A stretch of 36,985 bases of DNA from Halomonas maura (GTDB lineage: Bacteria; Pseudomonadota; Gammaproteobacteria; Pseudomonadales; Halomonadaceae). The notes below the pieces were generated by a model. That model saw nothing but the letters and a program-made list of their open reading frames with translations. It was not told the origin of the DNA and did no database searches. The DNA lies in NCBI RefSeq assembly GCF_030409305.1, contig NZ_JAUFPQ010000033.1, positions 1 through 36,985 on the forward strand, in the 5' to 3' direction. Position 1 is the stretch's first letter; each line of letters starts with the position of its first letter. A program made the translations under genes and the position numbers. Of the stretch, positions 16,454 through 23,949 are shown one piece after another.

Positions 16454-17491
16454 ATGACGCCGCCACGTTACCGATCCGGACTCGCTGCCGTCCTGCTGAC
16501 CACCGGCCTGGCCCATCAGGCGCTGGCCCAGGGAGGCGAGGCACCGAGTGCCGCCGAACGGGAGGCGATCCGCGAACGCATCCAGTCCCTGGAGGTCGAA
16601 CTCGAAGGCCTACGCGATCAACTGAAGACGGCCGACCCCACTCCCCTGCCCGCCGCGGCGCTCGAGGAAGAGGAGCTGGAGGAATCGGTGGCCAAGCGAC
16701 GACTCCTCGAGGCGGAGTCCAATCGCAACCCCTTCGCCATCACCACCCACCGCCGCAACTACCTGTTGCCGCTTACCTATACCTCCTCGCCCAATGATGA
16801 GGCCTTCCGTGCCATCAATGACGAGGTGGACCCCGACCGGATGGAGATGAAGTTCCAGTTCAGCGCCAAGTTCAATCTGATCGACGATCTGATCTTCGGC
16901 AATGGCGACCTGTTCTTCGGCTATACCCAGCGCAGCTGGTGGCAGGCCTACAACGCGGATGCCTCCTCGCCGTTCCGGGAAACCAACTTCGAGCCCGAGG
17001 TCTTCCTGGACTTCGACAACAACTGGTCGCTGGCGGGCTGGACCAACATCCACAACCGCATCAGCCTCAATCACCAGTCCAACGGGCGATCCGCCCCCCT
17101 GTCACGGAGCTGGAACCGGGTCATCTGGACCAGCACCTTGATCAACGACGACTGGGCCGTGTCGCTATCGCCGCACTGGCGGGTCCCCGAGGACGAGAAC
17201 CAGGACGACAACCCCGACATCCACAAGTACGTGGGCTACGGGGATGTCACCGTGGCACGTCGCCTGTTCGGCGATCAGGAGGCCAGCCTGCTGTGGCGGG
17301 GCAACCCCGGCAACGGCCATATGGGCGCCCAGCTGGATTACTCCTGGCCGCTGTTCGGCAAGATCCGCGGCCACATCCAGTACTACCATGGCTATGGCGA
17401 CAGCCTGATCGACTACGACGACAGCGTGCAGCGACTCGGCGTGGGCTTCAGCCTCAACCCGCTGTTTTCTACCGGAACCTTCGCCCCCTGA
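16454..17491 (+). CDS. pldA: outer-membrane phospholipase A (OMPLA)
   Basis: 345 residues. A signal peptide (MTPPRYRSGLAAVLLTTGLA, cut after HQALA) leads to a coiled-coil extension (about 30-90), then a 12-strand barrel of about 250 residues. The catalytic stretch LNHQSNGRS...SRSWNRV contains His207, Ser209 and Asn221, with the same 2- and 12-residue spacing as His142/Ser144/Asn156 of E. coli PldA. The enzyme is a Ca2+-dependent dimeric phospholipase A1/A2 that hydrolyses phospholipids misplaced in the outer leaflet. The terminal residues STGTFAP end without the usual aromatic C-terminal residue, although aromatics occur shortly before. AGGA lies about eleven bases before the ATG at 16454, and the signal peptide supports this start. 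Confidence 0.95.
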   Translation: MTPPRYRSGLAAVLLTTGLAHQALAQGGEAPSAAEREAIRERIQSLEVELEGLRDQLKTADPTPLPAAALEEEELEESVAKRRLLEAESNRNPFAITTHRRNYLLPLTYTSSPNDEAFRAINDEVDPDRMEMKFQFSAKFNLIDDLIFGNGDLFFGYTQRSWWQAYNADASSPFRETNFEPEVFLDFDNNWSLAGWTNIHNRISLNHQSNGRSAPLSRSWNRVIWTSTLINDDWAVSLSPHWRVPEDENQDDNPDIHKYVGYGDVTVARRLFGDQEASLLWRGNPGNGHMGAQLDYSWPLFGKIRGHIQYYHGYGDSLIDYDDSVQRLGVGFSLNPLFSTGTFAP

Positions 17492-17523
17492 GCCGCCGGG
17501 GATATTACGGCGGGCATGACGAC

Positions 17524-17532
17524 TGCTATGCT
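17524..17532 (+). promoter_or_regulatory. extended -10 promoter of the DUF883-yqjE-yqjK operon
   Basis: TGCTATGCT (17524-17532) matches the extended -10 form TGnTATnnT; no convincing -35 is present. The start site would be near 17539, with a 26-nt leader before the DUF883 gene. Confidence 0.45.
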
Positions 17533-17564
17533 GGAGCTGTCATTCACCGTCAGAGGAAGACCCG

Positions 17565-17921
17565 ATGGCCGAGCGCACCTCCAAAGCCCAACAAGCGAGC
17601 ACCTCTCGCACCCATGAGTCGACACGCCAGCTGAAGGAAGACCTGCATCACCTGACCCAGACCATCGAGGAACTGGTCAGCGCCACCGCCGATGACTCGC
17701 GCAGCAATATCAAGGAACTTCGCGCGCGCGCCGAGCAGCGCCTGCAGGACACCCGTGCCCGTCTCGAGGCCCGCGGCGAGCGCGCCTATCACGATGCGCG
17801 AGACTCCGTGACCCAGCAGGCCGACGCCTGTGACCGCTACGTCCACGACAATCCCTGGACCAGCATCGGCATCGGCGCCGCCGTCGGCGTGGTGGTCGGC
17901 ATGCTGATCGGGCGTCGCTGA
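17565..17921 (+). CDS. DUF883 (ElaB/YqjD/YgaM) membrane-anchored ribosome-associated protein
   Basis: 118 residues. The amphipathic helical N-terminal part (about 20-90, with TRQLKEDLHHLTQTIEELVS) precedes the family's C-terminal anchor: DNPWTSIGIGAAVGVVVGML ending IGRR. Family members ElaB and YqjD in E. coli are tail-anchored inner-membrane proteins that bind ribosomes in stationary phase and are RpoS-dependent. AGAGGAAG precedes the ATG. Its TGA overlaps the next ATG by one base (TGATG), so the trio with YqjE and YqjK is translationally coupled, as in enterobacteria and pseudomonads. Confidence 0.92.
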   Translation: MAERTSKAQQASTSRTHESTRQLKEDLHHLTQTIEELVSATADDSRSNIKELRARAEQRLQDTRARLEARGERAYHDARDSVTQQADACDRYVHDNPWTSIGIGAAVGVVVGMLIGRR

Positions 17922-18319
17922 TGGCGGGGAGCCAGGGACCGGCTCAGCGACTGCTCGGGGCCGGCAAGCGGCTGCTGTCCAGCCTGCTGGCGACCGGTGA
18001 GACGCGCCTGCGTCTCGCCGTGCTGGAACTGGAGGAGGAGCGCGCCCGGCTGGTGACGATCGCCCTGCTGGCCGGTCTCAGCCTGATCCTGCTGCTGCTC
18101 GGGCTCGGCACCCTCACCACCCTGATCATCGTCGTCTTCTGGGAAAGCCATCGCCTCACCGCCATCGGCGCGAGTGCCGCCGTGCTGTTGCTGGGCGGCA
18201 TGCTGCTGGCCGCCTGGGTGATGCGCATGGCCCGCCAGCGCACCCTGCTGGCGAGCACCCTCAAGCACCTGGCCCTGGACCGCGAACTGGTGGAGAAGCA
18301 CCGTGACTCGGACCACTGA
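17921..18319 (+). CDS. yqjE: YqjE-family (phage-holin-superfamily) inner-membrane protein
   Basis: 132 residues. A helical N-terminus (QRLLGAGKRLLSSLLATGET, RLRLAVLELEEERARL) is followed by two membrane segments (about 46-72 and 82-106) and a charged tail, the DUF1469/YqjE layout. Members are grouped with holins by structure only; no lysis role is implied. The start overlaps the DUF883 stop and the end overlaps the YqjK-like start by 17 bases. Function unknown. Confidence 0.88.
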   Translation: MAGSQGPAQRLLGAGKRLLSSLLATGETRLRLAVLELEEERARLVTIALLAGLSLILLLLGLGTLTTLIIVVFWESHRLTAIGASAAVLLLGGMLLAAWVMRMARQRTLLASTLKHLALDRELVEKHRDSDH

Positions 18320-18599
18320 GCCCAGCCGGCGCGAACGCCGGGCGGCCCTCGAGGCCACCATCGAGCAACAGCGGGTGGACCTGCTGGTCGCCGCCGATCG
18401 CTGGCAGGCGGCGGCGCGTCCGCTGGATGCCGGCTGGCAGGCCGTACGGCGTTATCGGGTGCCGCTCCTGGTGGTGGGCGGCCTGCTCCTGCTGCCGGTG
18501 GCGCGGCGCCCGGGCAGCGTGACCCGGCTGGGGAGAAAGGCGATCGTCGGCGCGCTGGCCGTGGATCGGCTGCGTCGCCTGCTGACCCGGTTCCGCTGA
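18303..18599 (+). CDS. yqjK: YqjK-like small membrane protein
   Basis: 98 residues from a GTG start inside the end of yqjE. A basic helical N-terminus (RRERRAALEATIEQQRVDLL) leads to one hydrophobic segment (YRVPLLVVGGLLLLPVA, about 52-68) and a basic tail rich in Arg. Position and layout match YqjK of the yqjCDEK locus. The similarity is mostly by context, since sequence in this family is poorly conserved. Confidence 0.75.
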   Translation: MTRTTEPSRRERRAALEATIEQQRVDLLVAADRWQAAARPLDAGWQAVRRYRVPLLVVGGLLLLPVARRPGSVTRLGRKAIVGALAVDRLRRLLTRFR

Positions 18600-18651
18600 G
18601 CCCCCCGCCTGCCGCCTATCATGGCTCTGTAACCTAACGATGTTTCAGTCC

Positions 18652-18679
18652 TGTTATGATGGCATGACAACGATGTCAT
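18652..18679 (+). promoter_or_regulatory. extended -10 promoter with an overlapping inverted repeat before the ParA-like gene
   Basis: TGTTATGAT (18652-18660) is an extended -10. Just downstream, over the expected start site, ATGACA-ACGA-TGTCAT (18664-18679) is a perfect 6-bp inverted repeat. Its position fits an operator, possibly for self-repression, as ParA proteins of some partition loci do. Inference from position only. Confidence 0.45.
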
Positions 18680-18708
18680 CATCGGGATCATCACAGGGAG
18701 CAGGGTTC

Positions 18709-19443
18709 ATGCGCATGCTGGCCCTCTACAGCATCAAGGGCGGCGTCGGCAAGACGGCCTCGGCCGTGAACCTGGCGGCCGAGGCTGCGCGGGCCGGGCA
18801 TCGCGTGCTGCTCTGGGACCTGGACCCCCAGGCGGCCACCAGCTACTACCTGCGCGTCAAGCCGCGCGTCCGTGGTGGGGTGGGCAAGCTGGTCAACGGC
18901 AAGGCCTCCTTCGGCAAGGTGATTCGCCACACCGAGCTGGACAACCTGCACCTGCTGCCGGCCGCCCTGGCTTCGCGGGAGATGGACGAACACCTGGCCA
19001 ACCGCGGCAACAGCCACCTTCGCCAGATCCTCAAGCCCGTTCGCCACGACTACGACCTGGTCATCCTCGATTGCCCGCCCAGCCTGTCTCACCTGTCGGA
19101 GAACATCTTCTCCAGCGTGGATGCCTTGCTGGTACCGGCGGTGCCCACGGTGCTGTCGCTGAGAACCCTGGAACAGCTGCAGGGCTTCCTCGATGACCAT
19201 GATATCGCCTGCACCCTGTGGCCCTTCATGACCCTGGCCGATCGTCGCCGGGCCCTGCACCGCGAGATCATGGCGACCCTGCACGAGCGCTGGCCGCTGA
19301 TGCTCTCCCAGGTGATCCCTTCCGCCAGCATGGTCGAGCGCATGGGCCTGGAGCGCCGGCCGGTGCGCGACTTCGCCCCTCGCAGCCCCGCTGCCCGGGC
19401 CTACACCGCGCTGTGGCTCGAGCTCGCCCAGCGATTGTGCTGA
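18709..19443 (+). CDS. orphan ParA/MinD-family ATPase
   Basis: 244 residues from the ATG at 18709 (GGGAGCAGGG upstream; an alternative ATG at 18715). Deviant Walker A YSIKGGVGKTASAVNLA (about residues 7-23), A' motif LLWDLDPQAATSYYL (about 36-50) and Walker B VILDCPPSL (about 113-121) are intact. There is no ParB partner or obvious parS next to it. Such stand-alone ParA-like ATPases often position protein cargo or chromosomal sites at the membrane or nucleoid. The gene ends 4 bp from the convergent CHAD gene. Confidence 0.9.
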   Translation: MRMLALYSIKGGVGKTASAVNLAAEAARAGHRVLLWDLDPQAATSYYLRVKPRVRGGVGKLVNGKASFGKVIRHTELDNLHLLPAALASREMDEHLANRGNSHLRQILKPVRHDYDLVILDCPPSLSHLSENIFSSVDALLVPAVPTVLSLRTLEQLQGFLDDHDIACTLWPFMTLADRRRALHREIMATLHERWPLMLSQVIPSASMVERMGLERRPVRDFAPRSPAARAYTALWLELAQRLC

Positions 19444-19447
19444 CGGC

Positions 19448-20419
19448 TCAGCCCGCCTCGCCGCGCATCGCCGCCCCGGCCGCGTCCAGCCGCGCCGACA
19501 GCGCGGCCATGTCCGTGGTCCCGTGGCGATCGACGGCGATCGCGTAGTGCGCCAGCAGCCGCTGGCGATTGCCATGGGCCAGGCCCAGGAAGCCGCGCAG
19601 GTGACGCGGCGCCGTGGCCCGAGTCGGCTCCCCGCGGGCGGCCCGCCACAGGCGGTCGACACTCTCCTCCCCGGCATGAGCGGCGGCGACCTCGCAAAGC
19701 GCCGGCTCGCGGACCAGGTCGTCATGGAGCACGCCGTAGACATCCTGGAAGGCCTTCATGGCCTTCTCGGCGTCCTTGCAGGCCGGCGATACCGCCTTCC
19801 ATGGCCGCAGCAGGTAGCGGATGCGCTTGCCGGTGATCCGCGGTCGATGCAGCGCCTCGCGGTCCTCCGCCGAGCCAATGGCCCCCACCTCGCGGACCAA
19901 CCGCGCCTGCAGTCTCGCCAGCTCCCGGGCGCTGGCCTCGCCGAACGTGAGCCCCTGGGTCTTGCGGCCGGCCAGCGACGAGAGGGCACGCCGCAGGCGC
20001 GTCTCGAGTGGCGGGAAGTCGTCCGCCAGCGTGCGGTTCGCCGAGGCATAGGCGGCCTCGACCTCTGCCTCGAGCCGGCGCTGCCACCAACTGACGGCGC
20101 CACGCTGGTCGGCCGGCAGCGCGTCCCGCTGGCTGTCGAGCCAGGCCAGCATCACCTCGCCATCCCGGGCGGCATTGGTCGCTTTCGCCAGGTCACGCAG
20201 CTGACGGCGCAGCGGCTTGGGGATCTTGATCCCCGGATACCCCCGGTAGGCCTTGAGCCAGGAACGCAGACGCCGCAGGGCCACACGAAAATCGTGGAGC
20301 CCCTCGGGATCCGCCGGATCGGGGATGCGGGGCAGCGCCACCCGCGCCTCGTCGAGCAATTCCTCGGCGACCCTCGCCACGACCGTCCCCAGCGCCTGAC
20401 GGTGAAGTGCCTTGGCCAT
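19448..20419 (-). CDS. CHAD-domain protein (predicted polyphosphate-binding)
   Basis: 323 residues, all helical. It shows the CHAD signature: HDFRVALRRLRSWLKAYRG (about 42-60), a His and Arg/Lys-rich helix binding polyphosphate in characterised members; RITGKRIRYLLRPW (about 213-226); and FQDVYGVLHDDLV (about 242-254). Members bind inorganic polyphosphate granules and are often linked to CYTH triphosphatases, but no CYTH domain is fused here and none is adjacent. A purine-rich GAAGGAGGAGGCGAG precedes the ATG. Confidence 0.92.
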   Translation of the reverse strand: MAKALHRQALGTVVARVAEELLDEARVALPRIPDPADPEGLHDFRVALRRLRSWLKAYRGYPGIKIPKPLRRQLRDLAKATNAARDGEVMLAWLDSQRDALPADQRGAVSWWQRRLEAEVEAAYASANRTLADDFPPLETRLRRALSSLAGRKTQGLTFGEASARELARLQARLVREVGAIGSAEDREALHRPRITGKRIRYLLRPWKAVSPACKDAEKAMKAFQDVYGVLHDDLVREPALCEVAAAHAGEESVDRLWRAARGEPTRATAPRHLRGFLGLAHGNRQRLLAHYAIAVDRHGTTDMAALSARLDAAGAAMRGEAG

Positions 20420-20487
20420 CTCGCCTCCTCCTTCGCTGGTCAGGGTCCGCCGATCATGACAGCGCCCGGATCATCCTGGTACCCCTG

Positions 20488-21153
20488 TCAGCCTTGGGCG
20501 TGATGGGTATGTCGCGGATCCATCATGCCTTCCTTGACCCCGTAGTGAAGCAGCAGGAGATTGACCGGATAGGCCGCGAGCAGCCCGCAGGTCAGCGAGA
20601 CGATCATCGATGACCAGAAAAGGACCTCTCCCAGACCAGCCCCACCGGCAAGCGTGAGATCAACCCCGATGGCCACGACCTCCATCACGGTGATGCTCGG
20701 CGTCTCCGACAGCACGGCATCCCAGACCGCCTTGCCGAACGACTCGCCGCCCTGGACCAGGGGGCCCACGGTCAGCACGAAGCCGGCGATATAGGCGAAG
20801 GCGAAGGTGATCGCCGCGGTCCAGAGAGTGCCGAGTGCCAGCACACCGACCGCCAGCAGCAGGCCGATGATCTCGCCCATGCCACAGCCGGAATAGCAGT
20901 GGGCCACCGAGCGGAAGGCACGCCGAAAAAGACTATCGGTGGCGATTTCCTTGCGGCCGGTCTGCCAGTAGATCCACAGTCCCAAGGGTCCCGAATACAA
21001 AACGGTGAGGCCCCAGACCAGCTTCATCAGGCTCATCAGGTGGGCATTGTTCTTCCTGAGATCCCTGACCAGGATACCCAGGCTGGGAATCGTCAGGCAG
21101 GCCCAGGCCACCAGGAACCAAGGACTGGAAATCACGCCGACCAGGAACTCCAT
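20488..21153 (-). CDS. DUF4396 multi-spanning membrane protein
   Basis: 221 residues. AAGGAGG seven bases before the ATG at 21153 defines the start. About six hydrophobic segments are visible (about 5-28, 42-63, 92-112, 116-135, 155-175, 180-205). HCYSGCGMGEIIG (85-97) with His85, Cys86 and Cys90 at the entrance of a membrane segment is the DUF4396 hallmark and suggests a metal or redox site. The C-terminus ends HTHHAQG, His-rich. DUF4396 regions also occur with copper and heavy-metal genes, but none is adjacent here. Function unknown. Confidence 0.85.
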   Translation of the reverse strand: MEFLVGVISSPWFLVAWACLTIPSLGILVRDLRKNNAHLMSLMKLVWGLTVLYSGPLGLWIYWQTGRKEIATDSLFRRAFRSVAHCYSGCGMGEIIGLLLAVGVLALGTLWTAAITFAFAYIAGFVLTVGPLVQGGESFGKAVWDAVLSETPSITVMEVVAIGVDLTLAGGAGLGEVLFWSSMIVSLTCGLLAAYPVNLLLLHYGVKEGMMDPRHTHHAQG

Positions 21154-21356
21154 GGTCCAACCTCCTTGCGCTTGCGGTTCGTCGCGGCAACCGGCACGGA
21201 CCGCTGTCATCCGGACACCAGCGCACCCGGCGGGGTGAGAGCTTTCCGCCTGGCCATGGGGACAGTGCCGTGGCGGCCGGGTTCACGCCGACCTGCCGAT
21301 GGATGTCGCGGACCGTCCCAAAGGGCCGCTTCCCCCGCCTGGCGGCGAGGCTTTCT

Positions 21357-21371
21357 GGCCGCATAGCGGCC
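21357..21371. other. GC-rich hairpin downstream of the YhiN-family gene
   Basis: GGCCGC-ATA-GCGGCC is a perfect 6-bp stem with a 3-base loop, 20 bp after the stop of the minus-strand oxidoreductase. No U-run follows, so it is at best a weak terminator or mRNA-end structure. The rest of 21154-21391 shows nothing else recognisable. Confidence 0.3.
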
Positions 21372-21391
21372 CGGCCCTTACCGGGATACCG

Positions 21392-22573
21392 CTAGAGCGA
21401 CAGGCCGCAGGCCACGCCGGAGGCCCAGGCCCACTGGAAATTGTAGCCCCCCAGTTCGCCGGTGACGTCCAGCACCTCGCCGATGAAGCGCAGCTGGGGC
21501 AGGCCCTTGACTTCGAAGGTCTTCGACGACAGCGCCCGGGTGTCGACTCCGCCCAGGGTCACCTCGGCGGTGCGCCAGCCCTCGGTGCCGGCGGGCTTGA
21601 GGCGCCAGTCGTTGAGCCGGCCGGCCCAGGCCTCGAGCTCGGCGTTGGAGCGCTCGGCCAGCGGGCCATCGCCGCCGTGCCACTCGACCAGGGCCTGGGC
21701 CAGACGCCGCGGCAGGCGCTCGCCGAGCCAGGTGGAGACACGCCGCTTGGGAAATTCCCGCCGCGCCGCCACCAGGGCGTCGAAGGCCTCCACCCCCGGC
21801 AACAGGTCGATGGCCAGGCGGTCACCGGGCCGCCAGTGGCTGGATATCTGCAGCATGGCCGGGCCAGACAGGCCGCGGTGGGTGAACAGCAGGGGCTCGC
21901 GATAGGCGCCCTCCCGGCAGCGCACCGCCACCTCATGACTGAGTCCCGCGAGCGCCTCGGCCCGTGCCTTCCACTGGGAGGTCAGCGTGAAGGGCACCAG
22001 GGCGGCGCGGGTCTCGGTGATCGCGAGGCCGAACTGCCGGGCGATGTCATGGCCGAAGCCGGTGGCTCCCATGGTGGGGATCGACAGGCCACCGGTGGCC
22101 ACCACCACCGCCCCGGCGTCGATGCGCCCGCGCGAGGTCACCAGACGCAGGCCCTCGCCGCAGCGCTCCAGCATCGAGACCGACGTCTTGAGGCTGATCT
22201 CGACCCCGGCCCAGTCACACTCGGTGAGTAGGATGGCCAGCAGGTCCTTCGCCGACCCGGCACAGAACAGCTGCCCGGGGGCCTTCTCCACGTGCTCGAG
22301 CCCATGACGCTCGACCAGTTCGACGAAATGCTCGGGGCGGTAGCGCTTGAGCGCCGAGATGCAGAAATGCGGGTTATCGGAGAAGAAGTTGGCGGGCGTG
22401 GTGGCCAGGTTGGTGAAGTTGCAGCGCCCGCCGCCGGACATCAGGATCTTCTTGCCGGCGCGGTTGGCATGATCGATCACCAGCACCCGCCGGCCGGCAT
22501 AGCCGGCCGTCAGCGCGCACATCAGTCCCGCCGCGCCCGCGCCGATGACAACCACGTCAAACTGCGAATTCAT
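21392..22573 (-). CDS. YhiN/HI0933-family NAD(P)/FAD-dependent oxidoreductase
   Basis: 393 residues. An N-terminal FAD-binding Rossmann motif VVVIGAGAAGLMCA (about 7-20) is followed by the family-diagnostic KKILMSGGGRCNFTN (about 41-55), the mid-protein VVVATGGLSIPTMGATGFG (about 155-173) and the C-terminal FIGEVLDVTGELGGYNFQWA (about 362-381), which closes the FAD site. The group includes BaiN and RdsA-like flavoproteins; the substrate of YhiN-type members is not established. The TTC-rich AT region upstream is shared with the divergent AraC-type regulator. Confidence 0.93.
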   Translation of the reverse strand: MNSQFDVVVIGAGAAGLMCALTAGYAGRRVLVIDHANRAGKKILMSGGGRCNFTNLATTPANFFSDNPHFCISALKRYRPEHFVELVERHGLEHVEKAPGQLFCAGSAKDLLAILLTECDWAGVEISLKTSVSMLERCGEGLRLVTSRGRIDAGAVVVATGGLSIPTMGATGFGHDIARQFGLAITETRAALVPFTLTSQWKARAEALAGLSHEVAVRCREGAYREPLLFTHRGLSGPAMLQISSHWRPGDRLAIDLLPGVEAFDALVAARREFPKRRVSTWLGERLPRRLAQALVEWHGGDGPLAERSNAELEAWAGRLNDWRLKPAGTEGWRTAEVTLGGVDTRALSSKTFEVKGLPQLRFIGEVLDVTGELGGYNFQWAWASGVACGLSL

Positions 22574-22701
22574 ACGGTTCCTATGTCGTATGGCTGCCTT
22601 GCGGCTCCGCCATGGGCCTAGTTTTTCCCCGCTGGGGGTGAGAAGCGCAGCATCCTACCAGAATTAGTCTTGCAATACTTTGTGTGACGGCTACGCTTGT
22701 T

Positions 22702-22712
22702 CCTGTAACAGG
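22702..22712. promoter_or_regulatory. palindrome CCTGTAACAGG, first of two related sites
   Basis: An 11-bp palindrome with CCTG/CAGG arms; the related CCTGTTCCAGG stands at 22890-22900, 188 bp downstream. The spacing fits looping between two operator sites around the putative promoter. Regulator unknown. Confidence 0.35.
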
Positions 22713-22832
22713 TTGTTACCTTATCGTCTCCATATAGCTACAAAGATTCTTTAGTTTATTTAAAAAACAAGCAGTTACCTAGAACAATCAACCCATGAAG
22801 AGCCAAGGGCACTAATTAGGAAAACCTGATTA

Positions 22833-22862
22833 TGCAAGATCAATCCGTCCAATTCATATAAA
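22833..22862 (+). promoter_or_regulatory. putative promoter of the AraC-type regulator with TGCAAGAT at the -35 position
   Basis: TATAAA (22857-22862) is a good -10, but the -35 position 17 bp upstream is occupied by TGCAAGAT (22833-22840) instead of TTGACA. An activator site replacing the -35 is typical of class II activated promoters. The same word occurs twice upstream of flp. Confidence 0.4.
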
Positions 22863-22889
22863 TAACTAATAAATAGAAATCTAACTCAA

Positions 22890-22900
22890 CCTGTTCCAGG
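22890..22900. promoter_or_regulatory. palindrome CCTGTTCCAGG, second of two related sites
   Basis: Same arms as the site at 22702-22712. It lies within the leader of the regulator gene, 52 bp before its ATG and about 28 bp after the putative -10. Confidence 0.35.
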
Positions 22901-22952
22901 AAGAGCGCCTGAGAGAAGCTGCGACATCGCGGGTAAGCCCAAGGGGGCCTGA

Positions 22953-23822
22953 ATGAAGGTAAATGACTATCTACTGGTGATTCCGAGAACCCGGTGTGAC
23001 ATTGCCGACCTGGACTACCTGAAGCAGTTGAAGCACCAGGGCTATCAGGTCGAGTGCCTGCCCCCAGGGCAGGATGTCGTCGAGGTCCTCACCTCCAGGC
23101 CGCCCTTCGCCGCCTGCTTCCATTACGATTACCCCGACCAGCAAGGGCTCGGTGACCTGCGCAAGGCTAAGCAGGCCGCCAGGTCGGTGCCCCTGCTGAT
23201 GATCACCCACGCCCACTCGGAGGAGCTTGCCATCTGGGCCTTTCGTGCCCGAGTGTGGGACTACTTCGCCCACCCTCTGGATCTTCAGCGCTTCATGGAG
23301 GTGGTCAAGACCCTCCATGACCTGCGACTGGGGAGGACGATCACCGAGATGGCCCTCTCGCCGCTGGAACACAGCAATCGAATGCCCAGGGATGCCCGTC
23401 TCCACTATGAGGCACCTTCCACCCAGGAGGCGAAACTGCAGCAGGCGCTGGAGTTCATCGACCATCACCTGGACGGGCGGTTTTCTCAAGCGGATGTCGC
23501 CGCAAGCTGCGGACTGAGCGTCTTCCAGCTGAGTCGGCTGTTCAAGCGCAGCACCGGCTGTACCTTCCAGGACTACCTGCTGAAGAGGCGTCTCGAGGAG
23601 GCGGTGAGGCTGCTGGCCAATCCCACCGTGACCATCACGGACATCTGCTTTGCCGTGGGCTTTCGCGACCTCTCCTACTTCACGCGTACCTTCCATCGCC
23701 AGATGGGACAATCTCCGTCCGCCTATCGCTGCTCCCTCACGGACAAGACGCCTTCCCTGCCGTCCGTAGCACCCTCGAAACCGGACAAGCTCTTCGAGCA
23801 GCCGGACCGCTCGGTCAAGTAA
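22953..23822 (+). CDS. AraC-family transcription regulator with degenerate receiver domain
   Basis: 289 residues; AAGGGGG precedes the ATG. Residues 1-125 have the alternating beta/alpha pattern of a response-regulator receiver. D59 (CFHYDYPDQ) and T85 (LLMITHAH) could be the phospho-site Asp and switch Thr, but the acidic pair after strand 1 is missing (LLVIPRTRC) and the conserved Lys before Pro is His107 (YFAHPLD), so normal phosphorylation is doubtful. Residues 160-260 are an AraC/XylS double helix-turn-helix (DVAASCGLSVFQLSRLFKRS and ITDICFAVGFRDLSYFTRTF). The gene converges on the end of the Tad operon, separated by a terminator. Likely the Tad pathway regulator, in the place PprB holds in Pseudomonas; this is inference. 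Confidence 0.87.
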   Translation: MKVNDYLLVIPRTRCDIADLDYLKQLKHQGYQVECLPPGQDVVEVLTSRPPFAACFHYDYPDQQGLGDLRKAKQAARSVPLLMITHAHSEELAIWAFRARVWDYFAHPLDLQRFMEVVKTLHDLRLGRTITEMALSPLEHSNRMPRDARLHYEAPSTQEAKLQQALEFIDHHLDGRFSQADVAASCGLSVFQLSRLFKRSTGCTFQDYLLKRRLEEAVRLLANPTVTITDICFAVGFRDLSYFTRTFHRQMGQSPSAYRCSLTDKTPSLPSVAPSKPDKLFEQPDRSVK

Positions 23823-23871
23823 GGCGGAATACCTCCATATAGACCGCTCAGGCCTCTCAATCTCGGGACCT

Positions 23872-23917
23872 TAAAAAGCAAAAAGGGCGCCGGTCATACA
23901 AGGCAATGACCAGCGCC
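23872..23917 (-). terminator. Rho-independent terminator of the Tad operon
   Basis: On the minus strand, GGCGCTGGTCAT and ATGACCGGCGCC (23917-23906 and 23897-23886) form a 12-bp stem with one mismatch and an 8-base loop, followed by CTTTTTGCTTTTTAA. It is placed 33 bp after the tadG stop. On the plus strand the stem lacks a following T-run, so it mainly serves the Tad operon. Confidence 0.88.
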
Positions 23918-23949
23918 AAAGGGGCTCTTTACCTTCAATCAACTTTCCT

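Larger units (their letters stand above)
22574..22952. other. 379-bp AT-rich intergenic regulatory region
   Basis: No gene is seen. From about 22660 to 22890 the sequence is strikingly AT-rich in a GC-rich genome (TTTAGTTTATTTAAAAAAC, ATATAAATAACTAATAAATA). It holds two CCTGnnnCAGG palindromes, a GTAAC-N5-GTTAC inverted repeat (22705-22719), one TGCAAGAT and one inverted TGCAAGA. This fits a heavily regulated, nucleoid-protein-silenced (H-NS/MvaT-type) divergent promoter region. Confidence 0.7.

Noticed and set aside
17493..17513. Terminator after pldA
   Set aside because: CCGCCG/CGGCGG stem is weak, with a 9-base loop and no T-run.
17921..18319. Phage holin indicating a prophage
   Set aside because: The gene is the chromosomal yqjE, flanked by its usual DUF883 and yqjK partners; no other phage genes are present.
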